The notes below the pieces were generated by a model. It made no database searches. It saw only the letters and a program-made list of their open reading frames with translations, and was not told the DNA's origin. The translations under genes were made by a program, and so were the position numbers. Below are positions 1 through 8,939 of a stretch of 35,404 nt of DNA, piece by piece (the first letter of the stretch is position 1; each line of letters starts with the position of its first letter). Source of the DNA: Bacillota bacterium (lineage in GTDB: Bacteria; Bacillota; Clostridia; Oscillospirales; Acutalibacteraceae); assembly GCA_029008595.1 (NCBI GenBank), contig JAQXJH010000027.1, forward strand, positions 1 through 35,404. The letters are read 5' to 3'.

Positions 1-39
1 AGTATCATTTCCGGTGATGTTGGTGTTCCACGTTCCCAT
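1..39 (-). CDS. start of an unidentified gene, cut by the window edge
   Basis: An ATG at 39 is preceded by a strong ribosome binding site (AAGGAGGGG, about 8 bases upstream) and opens a frame of 13 visible codons reading MGTWNTNITGNDT. The start resembles small Firmicute proteins that begin MGxWxxxIxxNDxA (DUF4259-like), but 13 residues cannot settle the family. It lies downstream of guaA in the same direction, separated by a terminator, so it is probably a separate transcription unit. That a gene starts here is fairly sure; its function is unknown. Confidence 0.55.
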   Translation of the reverse strand, partial: MGTWNTNITGNDT

Positions 40-104
40 ATAGCTTTCCCCTCCTTCACTTCACAACCACTTGCAACTATTCCTTTTTGCACTTTTTCGT
101 TTGT

Positions 105-123
105 GTGTTGCAAAAGTGTTGCA
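105..123. repeat. tandem 8-base repeat upstream of the left-edge gene
   Basis: GTGTTGCA occurs at 105-112 and again at 116-123, an exact 11-base period (one helical turn). Related TTGCAA/TGCAA words lie at about 71-76 and 88-92. The position, between the guaA terminator and the start codon of the left-edge gene, fits an operator, but no known binding site is recognised. Confidence 0.35.
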
Positions 124-145
124 GAGCCGCTTTCGTCACAGCATA

Positions 146-188
146 AAGTGCCCGAAAACCCTTTGTTTCCAAGGGTTTCCGGGCACTT
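146..188 (-). terminator. terminator hairpin after guaA
   Basis: AAGTGCCCG (146-154) pairs with CGGGCACTT (180-188), and the inner arms ACCCTT and AAGGGT extend the stem. On the minus strand the hairpin is followed by a short, weak T tract (CTTTATG). It lies 15 bases past the guaA stop and is the likely end of the purine operon. The stem is very stable, so the call rests on it more than on the tail. Confidence 0.75.
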
Positions 189-203
189 GTAAGCCAATAG
201 ATT

Positions 204-1754
204 TTATTCCCACTCGATTGTGGCGGGGGGTTTACTGGTAATATCATAAACGATGCGGTTTACATTTTTAACCTCGTTTACAATGCGGCCGGAGACTTTT
301 TCAAGCACATCATACGGGATTCTGGCCCAATCTGCGGTCATAAAGTCTGTCGTTGTTACGCCGCGAAGCGCTATCGTATAGTCATATGTTCTGCCGTCTC
401 CCATTACACCGACGCTGCGGATTCCGGTCAGCACGGCAAAATATTGACTGATGGAACGATCCAGACCTGCTGCTGCGATCTCCTCGCGGAAAATCGCGTC
501 AGCATCCTTCAGAATTTCCAGTTTTTCTGACGTAATCTCCCCCATGACGCGGATGGCCAGGCCGGGACCCGGGAACGGTTGACGCCAGACCAGCTTTTCC
601 GGAATACCAAGTTCGAGTCCGCATTGGCGCACTTCGTCCTTGAAAAGATCCCGCAGCGGCTCAATGATCTCCCGAAAATCCACGTCGTCCGGCAGACCTC
701 CAACATTATGGTGGCTTTTGATAACGGCAGCTTCCCCTGCACCGCTTTCGATCACATCCGGATAAATCGTTCCCTGACACAGGAACTCCATTTTTCCGAG
801 CTTTTTTGATTCTTCCTCAAAAACTCTGATAAATTCTTCTCCGATAATCTTGCGCTTGCGTTCCGGTTCGCTGACGCCGGCCAGTTTTTCGAGAAAACGA
901 TCCTGCGCATTGACACGGATCAGGTTCATATCAAATTGACGGCGGAAAACAGCCTCAACTTCATCGCCTTCGTTTTTGCGCAGCAGACCGTGATCCACAA
1001 AAATACAGGTGAGGTTTTTGCCGATGGCCCGATGCACCATGACAGCTGCCACCGAAGAATCCACTCCGCCGGAAAGCGCGCAAAGCACCTTCTTATCGCC
1101 GACCTTGGCGCGGATCCGGTCGATCGCATCATTGACATAGGAGGACATTTTCCAGTCCCCTGCGCAGCCGCATATATCAAACAGAAACGCGCGCAGCATT
1201 GTCATTCCCTGAACGGTGTGATTGACCTCCGGGTGAAATTGCGTTGCATAAAGACGCTGTTCGCGGTTTTCCATTGCCGCAACCGGACAGGCGCCCGATG
1301 TTGCGACTGAACGGAAACCGGCCGGCGGCTCCGCAATATAATCCGTGTGGCTCATCCAGCAGACCGATGTTTCATCCACATCCGCAAAAAGCGCAGAATC
1401 CCTGTCAAAATGCACCTGCGTTTTCCCGTATTCACGCATTTCCGAGGTCTGCACCTTGCCGCCGAGCAGATAGGCCATCAGCTGCGCCCCGTAGCAGATG
1501 CCCAGCACCGGAACGCCAAGCTTCAGAACATCGGCGCTGCAGTGCGGTGCATTCTGCAGATAGACGGAATTCGGGCCGCCGGTAAAAATAATACCGCGGT
1601 AATTTTTGCTTCGGATCTCTTCTACCGGCGTTTTATAGGACTTGATCTCACAATATACATTGCATTCGCGCACACGGCGTGCGATCAGCTGGCTGTATTG
1701 CCCGCCGAAGTCCATGACCAGTACGGTCTCTCTTGTATTTTCCAAATGATTCAC
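204..1754 (-). CDS. guaA: GMP synthase (glutamine-hydrolysing)
   Basis: Converts XMP to GMP with ATP and glutamine, the last step of GMP synthesis, in the cytoplasm. The 516-residue length is typical. Residues 10-195 are the class I glutamine amidotransferase, with nucleophile C87 in GICYGAQ and H174/E176 in QFHPEVN. Residues about 205-400 are the ATP pyrophosphatase domain with the PP-loop SGGVDSS at 229-235. The C-terminal dimerisation domain ends KPPATIEWE, the usual GuaA terminus. The start is a GTG at 1754, 11 bases after the purA stop codon begins; its ribosome site (GGGAAAG) is weak, so translational coupling with purA is plausible. It is the last gene of the purC-purF-purB-purA-guaA series. 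IMP dehydrogenase, needed to make XMP, is not in the window. Confidence 0.97.
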   Translation of the reverse strand: MNHLENTRETVLVMDFGGQYSQLIARRVRECNVYCEIKSYKTPVEEIRSKNYRGIIFTGGPNSVYLQNAPHCSADVLKLGVPVLGICYGAQLMAYLLGGKVQTSEMREYGKTQVHFDRDSALFADVDETSVCWMSHTDYIAEPPAGFRSVATSGACPVAAMENREQRLYATQFHPEVNHTVQGMTMLRAFLFDICGCAGDWKMSSYVNDAIDRIRAKVGDKKVLCALSGGVDSSVAAVMVHRAIGKNLTCIFVDHGLLRKNEGDEVEAVFRRQFDMNLIRVNAQDRFLEKLAGVSEPERKRKIIGEEFIRVFEEESKKLGKMEFLCQGTIYPDVIESGAGEAAVIKSHHNVGGLPDDVDFREIIEPLRDLFKDEVRQCGLELGIPEKLVWRQPFPGPGLAIRVMGEITSEKLEILKDADAIFREEIAAAGLDRSISQYFAVLTGIRSVGVMGDGRTYDYTIALRGVTTTDFMTADWARIPYDVLEKVSGRIVNEVKNVNRIVYDITSKPPATIEWE

Positions 1755-1765
1755 TTCTTTCCCGC

Positions 1766-3043
1766 TCAGCGATAAATAATATCCTCGCGGGCCGGTCCGT
1801 TGGAAACGATTCCGACCGGCACACCAATTGCTTTTTCGATAAACTCCACATACCGGCGGACATTCACCGGAAGATCCTCATAGCGGCGGATCCCGCGGAT
1901 ATCGCATTTCCAGCCCGGCAATTTTTCAATGATCGGCTTGCAGCGCTTCAGCTCATTGGTGTTCGGGAAGTAATCGATCCGTTTTCCGTCCAGCTCATAT
2001 GCAACGCAGACCGGGATCTCGTCAAGATATCCGAGTACATCGAGAACCGTCAGCGCGACCGTAGTTGCGCCCTGCGCCGCACAGCCGTAACGAGTCGCTA
2101 CGCAGTCAAACCATCCCATTCTTCTCGGGCGGCCTGTGGTAGCACCGTATTCTCCGCCGTCACCGCCGCGGCGGCGCAATTCGTCCGCTTCGTCACCGAA
2201 AATCTCGCTGACAAACTCGCCGGCGCCGACTGCGCTGGAATAAGCCTTGACCACGGTAACGATCTCCTTGATCTCATACGGAGGGATCCCGGCGCCGACC
2301 GCGCCGTAACCGGCCAGAGTCGAGGAAGAGGTGACCATCGGATAAATACCGAAATCCGGATCCTTCAACGCGCCAAGCTGGCCTTCCAGCAGGATCGTCT
2401 TATTTTCCTTCAGCGCCTGATGCAGGAACGAAAAAGTATCTGCCACATAGGGTTTCATTTCTTCGCGCCACTCGCAGATCTTTTCGAAAATCTCGTCCAC
2501 CGTCAGCTCCGGCTTGTGGTAAAGATCGCGCAGCAGCGCATTCTTCTGCACCAGCACCCGTTCAATTTTTTCCTTGATTTCGTCGTCGCTGCCGTAGAAC
2601 TCGCAAAGCTCGAATCCTACCTTGGCAAACTTGTCCGAATAAAACGGCGCGATTCCGGATTTGGTGGAACCGAACGACTTTTTGCCCAGGCGTTCCTCTT
2701 CATACTGATCAAAGAGAACATGGTACGGCATGACCACCTGCACGCGGTCGGAAACCAAGATCTTGGGCTGCGGCACGCCGCGGTCGGTAACCTCCCTGAT
2801 CTCCTTCAGAAGATTATCAATGTTCAGCGCAACACCGTTGCCGATAATATTGGTGACCCGCTGATTGAACACGCCGGAAGGCAGCTGATGCAGCGCAAAT
2901 TTTCCGTAGTTGTTGATAATGGTGTGCCCGGCATTGCTGCCGCCCTGAAAACGAATGACAATGTCCGACTGTGCAGCAAACACATCTGTAATCTTGCCTT
3001 TTCCCTCGTCGCCCCAATTGGCTCCTACGATGGCTTTGACCAT
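1766..3043 (-). CDS. purA: adenylosuccinate synthetase
   Basis: Joins IMP and aspartate using GTP to form adenylosuccinate, the first committed step to AMP. The protein is 425 residues. The signature NWGDEGKGK lies at 9-17, with catalytic D12, and GGSNAGHT carries H40 (equivalents of Asp13 and His41 in E. coli). The TTGRPRR region and a late KLPGWK motif are also present. I chose the ATG at 3043 because AAGGATG lies 9 bases upstream; an in-frame ATG at 3055 would overlap that ribosome site. It sits between purB and guaA, so the AMP and GMP branch genes follow each other at the end of the operon. Confidence 0.97.
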   Translation of the reverse strand: MVKAIVGANWGDEGKGKITDVFAAQSDIVIRFQGGSNAGHTIINNYGKFALHQLPSGVFNQRVTNIIGNGVALNIDNLLKEIREVTDRGVPQPKILVSDRVQVVMPYHVLFDQYEEERLGKKSFGSTKSGIAPFYSDKFAKVGFELCEFYGSDDEIKEKIERVLVQKNALLRDLYHKPELTVDEIFEKICEWREEMKPYVADTFSFLHQALKENKTILLEGQLGALKDPDFGIYPMVTSSSTLAGYGAVGAGIPPYEIKEIVTVVKAYSSAVGAGEFVSEIFGDEADELRRRGGDGGEYGATTGRPRRMGWFDCVATRYGCAAQGATTVALTVLDVLGYLDEIPVCVAYELDGKRIDYFPNTNELKRCKPIIEKLPGWKCDIRGIRRYEDLPVNVRRYVEFIEKAIGVPVGIVSNGPAREDIIYR

Positions 3044-3109
3044 GATTTTACCCATCCTTTCGCCCGGGTTTCCCGGACATGATATTATATGATTCCGGCC
3101 GCTCCCGGA

Positions 3110-4540
3110 TCAAACGCTGATCTCAACGGAATCCTCTTCCAGCGCACTGTATTTCTGCAGCACGGGCGCCACCGTTTCGGCAAGGAATTCCTTCGTCTGT
3201 TCCGGAGCACGCCCGACATAAAGCGACGGCTGCAGAAGAGCCTCCAGCTCCGGCAGCGTAACGCCGAAAGCCGGATCCGCCGCGATCCGTTCCAGCAGAT
3301 CATTTTCGCCGCCCTCCTCCTTGACAACGCGCGAGGCTGCCATGGAATGTGTGCGAATGCGTTCATGCAGCTCCTGCCGGTCACCGCCGCGCTTTACCGC
3401 ATCCATCATAATATTCTCTGTTGCCATAAACGGAAGTTCTCTGCGCAGGCGCTGCTCAATGACCTTCGGATAAACCACCAGGCCTTCGGCGACGTTCTGA
3501 TACAGGTTCAGGATCGCATCCACAGCAAGAAACGCTTCCGGTACGCTGATGCGCTTGTTTGCGGAATCGTCCAATGTACGCTCGAACCACTGTGTTGCCG
3601 CGGTCATCGCCGGATTGAGGGAATCGACCATCACATAACGTGCCAGAGAGGCCATGCGCTCGCTGCGCATCGGGTTGCGTTTATATGCCATGGCAGAGGA
3701 ACCGATCTGATTTTTTTCAAACGGCTCTTCCACCTCTTTGAGATGCTGCAGAAGGCGGATGTCGTTGGAGAATTTGGCGGCGCTCTGTGCGATGCCGCTG
3801 AGGACTGCCAGCATTTTGCTATCCAGCTTGCGGGAATAGGTCTGGCCGGAAACCGCATAACAGGAAGAAAAGCCCATTTTCTTTGCGATCAGGTCATCCA
3901 GCCGGCGGGCTTTGGCGTGATCGCCGTCGAACAGCTCCAGGAAGCTGGCCTGCGTTCCGGTGGTTCCCTTGGAACCGAGCAGCTTTGCGCCGGAAAGGAC
4001 ATATTCCACATCTTCCAGATCCATCAGCAGATCCTGCATCCAGAGTGTGGCCCGCTTGCCGACCGTGGTAGGCTGGGCAGGCTGAAAATGAGTAAACGCC
4101 AGCGTAGGCAGATCAGCATATTCCGCCGCGAAATTTGCCAGCTTTCGGATCGTGGAGACCAGTTTGCCCCGCACGATCTCCATTGCCTGATACATAATGA
4201 TCAGATCCGTGTTGTCTCCTACATAGCAGGAGGTCGCACCCAGATGAATGATCGGCTTTGCCTTCGGGCACTGAACGCCAAACGCATAGACATGCGACAT
4301 GACATCGTGCCGGACTTCTTTTTCCCGCTGTTGAGCAACCTCATAGTTGATGTCGTCAGCGTGTGCTTTCATTTCGTCGATCTGTTCCTGAGTAACCGGA
4401 AGACCGAGTTCCTTTTCCGACTCCGCCAGAGCGATCCAGAGGCGGCGCCACGTGCGGAATTTCATATCGGGCGAAAAGAGATATTTCATTTTCTGATCCG
4501 CATAACGGGAAGAAAGCGGAGATTCATAACAATCGTTCAC
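3110..4540 (-). CDS. purB: adenylosuccinate lyase
   Basis: A fumarase/aspartase-superfamily lyase acting twice in purine synthesis: SAICAR to AICAR plus fumarate, and adenylosuccinate to AMP plus fumarate. The family signature GSSAMAYKRNPMRSE lies near residues 280-294 with the catalytic serine in its flexible loop, and THFQPAQ around 150-156 holds the catalytic histidine. I chose a GTG start at 4540 (476 residues, beginning NDCYESPLSSRYA, as PurB proteins usually do) because TTGGAGG lies 8 bases upstream. An in-frame ATG at 4600 would add 20 unlike residues and overlap the end of purF. It lies 47 bases after purF1 in the same operon. Confidence 0.95.
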   Translation of the reverse strand: MNDCYESPLSSRYADQKMKYLFSPDMKFRTWRRLWIALAESEKELGLPVTQEQIDEMKAHADDINYEVAQQREKEVRHDVMSHVYAFGVQCPKAKPIIHLGATSCYVGDNTDLIIMYQAMEIVRGKLVSTIRKLANFAAEYADLPTLAFTHFQPAQPTTVGKRATLWMQDLLMDLEDVEYVLSGAKLLGSKGTTGTQASFLELFDGDHAKARRLDDLIAKKMGFSSCYAVSGQTYSRKLDSKMLAVLSGIAQSAAKFSNDIRLLQHLKEVEEPFEKNQIGSSAMAYKRNPMRSERMASLARYVMVDSLNPAMTAATQWFERTLDDSANKRISVPEAFLAVDAILNLYQNVAEGLVVYPKVIEQRLRRELPFMATENIMMDAVKRGGDRQELHERIRTHSMAASRVVKEEGGENDLLERIAADPAFGVTLPELEALLQPSLYVGRAPEQTKEFLAETVAPVLQKYSALEEDSVEISV

Positions 4541-4587
4541 AGCATAATCCTCCAAATTTTCATTCTGCTGACTTGGTTGACATTCCG

Positions 4588-6042
4588 TCAGCACCCGCAT
4601 GTTTTATCGCCATCGGGAAGCGTTTTAGGCAGCCCTGCCGGGTAATTGCCTGAAAAGCAGGCGTCGCAGAAGCCTTTGCAGGCATTCTCCTTCAGCATCT
4701 GCGGCAAAGACAAACGGTCCAGAAAACCGAGAGAATCGGCAAAATTCAATTTGCACAGCTCGTCGATCGTGTATTTGACCGCTGCGAGCTGTTCTCTGGC
4801 GGGAACATCGGTTCCATAGTAGCACGGATATAAAAAGGGCGGCGAACTGATCCGCAGATGCACCTCTTTCGCTCCGGCTGCACGCAGCATTTTGACAATA
4901 CGGCCGCATGTCGTTCCCCGGACGATGGAATCATCGATCATCACCACGCGTTTTCCTTTTACTGCGCTGGAAAGCGCGTTCAGCTTGATGCGTACACTGC
5001 GTTCGCGTTCCTTCTGGGTCGGCTTGATAAAGGTTCTGCCGATATAGCTGTTTTTGATGATCCCTTTTTCGTACGGGATTCCGGATTCTTCGCTGTAACC
5101 GATCGCAGCGTCGATTCCGGATTCCGGAACGCCGATCACGACATCCGCTTCCACAGGATGCTGACGCGCCAGCATCCTTCCGGCCTCTTTGTGTGCTTCG
5201 TACACGCTGATGCCGTCGATCCAGCTGTCGGGACGGGCAAAATAGATATACTCAAAGATGCACAGGGCGCCTTTGCACCCGGGCCGGCAATGCGATTTGT
5301 CGCTGCGAAGACCGTTTTCATCCGCAACGACAATCTCGCCGGGTTCCACGTCACGCACAAATTCTGCGCCGGCCGCATCGAGCGCACAGGTTTCGGAAGC
5401 AAAAACGTAGCCTTCATTTTCCGGCAGCCGACCGATGCACAGCGGACGGATCCCAAGCGGATCCCGTGCGGCGATCAGCTTGCGGGGACTCATGACAACA
5501 AGCGAATAAGAGCCTTCGATCTGTTCCATCGTCCTGCCGACAGCCTCTTCGATTGAGCGGGCTGTCACCCGTTCGCGTGCGATCAGATATGCGATCACCT
5601 CGGAATCGATCGTCGTCTGAAAAATTGCGCCGCGGTGCTCCAGTTCCGTGCGCAGCTCTGCCGCATTGATCAGGTTCCCGTTATGCGCAATGGCGATGCT
5701 GCCTTTGATATACCGCAGAACGAGCGGCTGGGCATTTTCACGGACGCTGGCTCCCGCTGTGGAATAACGGACATGTCCCACGGCGATCTGACCCTGCAGC
5801 TGCTGAAGGACAGCCGGATTGAACACCTCAGTCACCAGCCCCATATTCTTGTGATAGCGGATCACGCCCCGGTCGTTCACAGCGATACCGCAGCTTTCCT
5901 GTCCGCGGTGCTGCAGAGCAAGCAGCCCGTTATAAACAAGATAGGAAACATCCGCGCCGTTCTTTGTATAAACGCCGCAAACGCCGCATTCGTCGTGCGG
6001 TTTGTCCGGAATGATCTCTTCCATCGTATCGATTTCTTTCAT
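4588..6042 (-). CDS. purF: amidophosphoribosyltransferase, canonical copy (PurF1)
   Basis: Catalyses the first committed step of purine synthesis: PRPP plus glutamine to phosphoribosylamine. It is made as a 484-residue precursor. An 18-residue propeptide precedes C19, which becomes the N-terminal nucleophile (DECGVCGVY). The glutaminase site is intact: HVRYSTAG, AHNGNLIN and TTIDSEV are all present. The PRPP-binding loop reads [15 protein letters not shown]. Cysteines in ALCIFEY, near PCYYG and in FCDACFSG match the [4Fe-4S] ligands of the Bacillus-type enzyme. I chose the ATG at 6042, with AGAGGA about 13 bases upstream; reading farther upstream would run through purC out of frame. A second, divergent copy lies at 32344-33786. 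Confidence 0.95.
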   Translation of the reverse strand: MKEIDTMEEIIPDKPHDECGVCGVYTKNGADVSYLVYNGLLALQHRGQESCGIAVNDRGVIRYHKNMGLVTEVFNPAVLQQLQGQIAVGHVRYSTAGASVRENAQPLVLRYIKGSIAIAHNGNLINAAELRTELEHRGAIFQTTIDSEVIAYLIARERVTARSIEEAVGRTMEQIEGSYSLVVMSPRKLIAARDPLGIRPLCIGRLPENEGYVFASETCALDAAGAEFVRDVEPGEIVVADENGLRSDKSHCRPGCKGALCIFEYIYFARPDSWIDGISVYEAHKEAGRMLARQHPVEADVVIGVPESGIDAAIGYSEESGIPYEKGIIKNSYIGRTFIKPTQKERERSVRIKLNALSSAVKGKRVVMIDDSIVRGTTCGRIVKMLRAAGAKEVHLRISSPPFLYPCYYGTDVPAREQLAAVKYTIDELCKLNFADSLGFLDRLSLPQMLKENACKGFCDACFSGNYPAGLPKTLPDGDKTCGC

Positions 6043-6088
6043 GTGCTTGTTTTGGTCCTCTCTTTGCAGGTCCGTACAACAACGACAA

Positions 6089-6115
6089 ACAGCCCGCTTT
6101 GAAAAGGCAGGCTGT
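6089..6115 (-). other. hairpin between purC and purF1
   Basis: On the minus strand ACAGCC..GC pairs with GC..GGCTGT around an A/T-rich loop; the tail TTTG is not a full T tract. It sits 15 bases after purC and may be a weak terminator or processing site that lowers purF expression relative to purC. The stem is seen; its role is inferred. Confidence 0.5.
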
Positions 6116-6130
6116 CTGCTTCCGATTTTC

Positions 6131-6838
6131 TTATAAGCCGAGGCGGGCAAAAACTTCTTTATAGGCGTCTTCCACTCCGCCCATGTCACGGCGGAAACGA
6201 TCCTTGTCCAGTTTTTCATGGGTCCTGCTGTCCCAAAGGCGGCAGGTATCCGGCGAAATTTCATCTGCGAGGATAATTTTCCCGTCGCAGCGGCCGAATT
6301 CCAGTTTGAAATCGACAAGGTCGATGTTGATGGTCTTGAAGAACTGGATCATCAGCTCATTGATGCGCAGCGCCATATCTGTAATGGTATCCACTTCTTC
6401 TTTGGAAGCGTAACCGGCGGCAAGAATATGATATTCGTTCACCATCGGGTCGCCAAGTTCATCATTCTTGTAGCAGAATTCCAGCACTGTGGATTTCAGC
6501 GGAGTTCCCTCGGGGATGCCGAGCTTTTTGGAAAGGCTGCCGGCAGCAATGTTGCGGACAATGACCTCCAGCGGAACGATCTGCACTTTTTTCACCAATG
6601 TTTCACGTTCGCTCAGTTCCTGAACAAAATGCGTCGGAATGCCCTTTTTTTCAAGCAGCTGAAACATCATGTTCGACATGCGGTTGTTAACAACGCCTTT
6701 GCCGACGATCGTGCCTTTTTTCAGACCGTTAAATGCCGTTGCATCATCCTTGTAATCCACAATGCAAAGTGTTGGATCATCTGCGACCGCGAAAACCTTC
6801 TTTGCTTTCCCCTCGTACATCTGCTCGCCTTTGACCAT
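6131..6838 (-). CDS. purC: SAICAR synthase
   Basis: Condenses CAIR with aspartate using ATP to form SAICAR. The 235-residue length is normal for a stand-alone PurC. The N-terminal ATP-binding hairpin reads QMYEGKAKKVF (residues 6-16), followed by KDDATAFNG, the VRNIAAGSL motif and the late DEISPDTCR substrate-binding motif. The ATG at 6838 has AAAGGATG 9 bases upstream. It is the first purine gene after the glutamate synthase cluster, and no terminator or convincing promoter separates them. It may therefore be co-transcribed with that cluster. Confidence 0.97.
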   Translation of the reverse strand: MVKGEQMYEGKAKKVFAVADDPTLCIVDYKDDATAFNGLKKGTIVGKGVVNNRMSNMMFQLLEKKGIPTHFVQELSERETLVKKVQIVPLEVIVRNIAAGSLSKKLGIPEGTPLKSTVLEFCYKNDELGDPMVNEYHILAAGYASKEEVDTITDMALRINELMIQFFKTINIDLVDFKLEFGRCDGKIILADEISPDTCRLWDSRTHEKLDKDRFRRDMGGVEDAYKEVFARLGL

Positions 6839-6861
6839 TTTTGTACCATCCTTTCATGCCG

Positions 6862-6889
6862 GCAGGGGGCAGACCGAATCGCTCCCTGC
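6862..6889 (-). other. hairpin upstream of purC
   Basis: GCAGGG and CCCTGC arms (6-base pairs, extended by an inner GC/GC) flank a loop; no T tract follows. It occupies the 107-base gap between the last glutamate synthase gene and purC. It could tune expression or RNA processing at the junction. No known riboswitch is recognised. Confidence 0.35.
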
Positions 6890-6945
6890 TGCAACAAAGA
6901 AAATATTGAAATCACCGGACAAAAAGCGACCGGGATTTTTCCGAA

Positions 6946-7680
6946 TCAGTTGCGCACATAAAGATTGCCGTACGGACGCGCCGACGCCGGGCGCACCCTG
7001 ACAAAATCTTCCGCATGCAGTTCGCCGGGACCGCGGCCGAACAGCTCGGTAAAGGTATCGGCATATTCCTGCAGAAACGCAAGATCCTCTGCCGTACATT
7101 CCTCGACCACCACGGTGGAAGAAAAGTTTTCCGGCGGCACTTTTCCGCGCAGATACATTATACCACCATGCATTCCCGTTGCGCAATAGCCTGCTGCAGG
7201 TGATTGCATTTCTTCGTCACTTTGGCCAAAAACAATGATCACTCCGCCCGCCATATATTCACCCAGAAAGGCTCCTGCCGTTCCGCCGATCACAATCACG
7301 GGCCTTGCTTCGCCGAATTCCTTCATATGAATGCCGCAGCGGTAGCCAACGTTCTCTTCTACAAAGATTTCCCCGCCGCGCATAGCGTACCCGAGCGCAT
7401 CACCTGCATGGCCGTGAACAACGATCCGCCCGCAGTTCATCGTGTTGCCAACGGCATCCTGCCCGTTGCCGAATACTTCGACCGATGCACCGTCCATGTA
7501 GCATCCCAGATCGTTTCCGGGCGTGCCGTAGATCCGGATCGTACAGTCCTTCCCCACTCCGGCGCCGATATAGCGGTGGCCCTCCACATCGGTCAGCTCC
7601 ACCACCGGATCCTTATGCAAAGACGCTGCGATTGCTTCATTCAGCTCTCTGAACCCTTTTCCTTTTGCTGAAATATTCAT
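6946..7680 (-). CDS. glutamate synthase GXGXG-domain subunit (GltB C-terminal domain protein)
   Basis: A 244-residue protein matching the C-terminal GXGXG domain of the glutamate synthase large subunit, also found in FwdC-type proteins. The repeated glycine pattern is clear across residues about 35-170 (for example GAGVGKDCTIRIYGTPGND and GGTAGAFLGEYMAGG), as in the right-handed beta-helix of this fold. In fused GltB this domain packs against the catalytic domains and has a structural role. Here it is a separate subunit, the last of five genes that together rebuild a glutamate synthase. Its ATG shares one base with the TGA of the preceding oxidoreductase gene, implying translational coupling. 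The C-terminus (after about 195) is a short family extension. Confidence 0.88.
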   Translation of the reverse strand: MNISAKGKGFRELNEAIAASLHKDPVVELTDVEGHRYIGAGVGKDCTIRIYGTPGNDLGCYMDGASVEVFGNGQDAVGNTMNCGRIVVHGHAGDALGYAMRGGEIFVEENVGYRCGIHMKEFGEARPVIVIGGTAGAFLGEYMAGGVIIVFGQSDEEMQSPAAGYCATGMHGGIMYLRGKVPPENFSSTVVVEECTAEDLAFLQEYADTFTELFGRGPGELHAEDFVRVRPASARPYGNLYVRN

Positions 7681-8939
7681 CAGGAAACACCTCCATTCAG
7701 CAGTTCATCCCGCAGCTGCGCGGGAAAGCGGATCATTTCCGGCAAGTCAAACGGTTCTGTTCCTCCAAGCTGTTCCAACGGAATCTGCTCGCGGACAAGC
7801 GTGGTGTAAATTCCCGCCCGGGAGATATCCCCGATCAGAATATAACCCTTCAGGCAGCCGTCCTTGCAGAAAAATTTGCGGTACGTTTCCCCTTCCTGCT
7901 TTTTCAGAACGGTAAATCCGTCCTCTTCCGTTCCGGTGATCCCGCAGGTAGAGATCCGCAGGCCGAAAAAGTCGATCGCATTGACCGCAAAAGCGCCGCG
8001 ATAGCTTGCCTGCGCCCCCGCCATTGCGCATCCTGCCGTTTTGCCCTGCATCACCGCCATCGGCCAAAGCGCAAGGATCTTTCTTTTGCCATCGAGAACA
8101 TCCTTGCCCTGCGCCACATCGCCCGCTGCGTAAATATCCGGCACAGAGGTTTCGGCCTGTTCTCCGATCAGCACCCCGCGGTCGATCTCGCAGCCGGCAG
8201 CCTTCGCAAGCGCCGTGTTCGGCCTGACGCCGACCGCCATGACCAGCAGATCGCAGGCGATGGTGCTGCCGCTTTTCAGGGTCAGGCTTTCCACCGTTTT
8301 TTCTCCGTTGACTTTTGCTGCCGTATCGCCTGTCAGACAGCGGATGGAATGCTGCTCCAGCTTTTGCTCCACCAAGCGGCTGCCTTCGTCATCCAGAATC
8401 GTCGGCAGGATCCGTGGCGCAAGCTCCAGAACCGTGACAGATGCGCACAGCTTGGAAAGTCCTTCCGCCGCCTTCATGCCGATCAATCCCCCGCCGATAA
8501 CGACCGCGTTCATTTCCGGCTTTGCAAAGGCACGGATCGCTTCCGAGCTTTTCAGATCCATAAAAGTAAAGACATTGCTCTGCCCGTTCAGTCCCTCCAC
8601 CGGCGGAACAAACGGAACACTGCCGTTTGCCAGCAGCAGCTTGTCATACGAAAGCGTTTTTCCTCCGGAAAGGCGGACTTTTTTTGCTTTTGGGTCAATT
8701 TTCTCCGCCGAAGTCTCACGCAGCAGGGTCACCCGCTGTTCCCTGCACCATTCCGGCGCGCACAGCAGCATCTGCTCCTGTGTCACCTGATTCTTCAGAT
8801 AATAGGAGATCAGCGGGCGGGAATACGCTTCATACTTTTCATCCGAGACAATGGTGATGCTTCCTTCCGCATCATTCCGGCGGATGGCTTCGGCGGCAGA
8901 AAGGCCGGCCGCGCTGTTGCCGATAATCACATAATTCAT
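7680..8939 (-). CDS. FAD/NAD(P)-dependent oxidoreductase of the split glutamate synthase
   Basis: A 419-residue pyridine nucleotide-disulfide oxidoreductase-family flavoprotein. The FAD site is VIIGNSAAGLSAAE (4-17), the NAD(P) site VIGGGLIGMKAAE (147-159), and the second FAD motif YAAGD (270-274). The C-terminal part from about 325 resembles the small domain of NADH:rubredoxin-type reductases, rather than GltD, whose own Fe-S clusters are absent here. It probably passes electrons between NAD(P)H and the ferredoxin encoded just before it. I chose the ATG at 8939, which overlaps the ferredoxin stop as ATGA. The direction of electron flow cannot be read from sequence. Confidence 0.88.
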   Translation of the reverse strand: MNYVIIGNSAAGLSAAEAIRRNDAEGSITIVSDEKYEAYSRPLISYYLKNQVTQEQMLLCAPEWCREQRVTLLRETSAEKIDPKAKKVRLSGGKTLSYDKLLLANGSVPFVPPVEGLNGQSNVFTFMDLKSSEAIRAFAKPEMNAVVIGGGLIGMKAAEGLSKLCASVTVLELAPRILPTILDDEGSRLVEQKLEQHSIRCLTGDTAAKVNGEKTVESLTLKSGSTIACDLLVMAVGVRPNTALAKAAGCEIDRGVLIGEQAETSVPDIYAAGDVAQGKDVLDGKRKILALWPMAVMQGKTAGCAMAGAQASYRGAFAVNAIDFFGLRISTCGITGTEEDGFTVLKKQEGETYRKFFCKDGCLKGYILIGDISRAGIYTTLVREQIPLEQLGGTEPFDLPEMIRFPAQLRDELLNGGVS

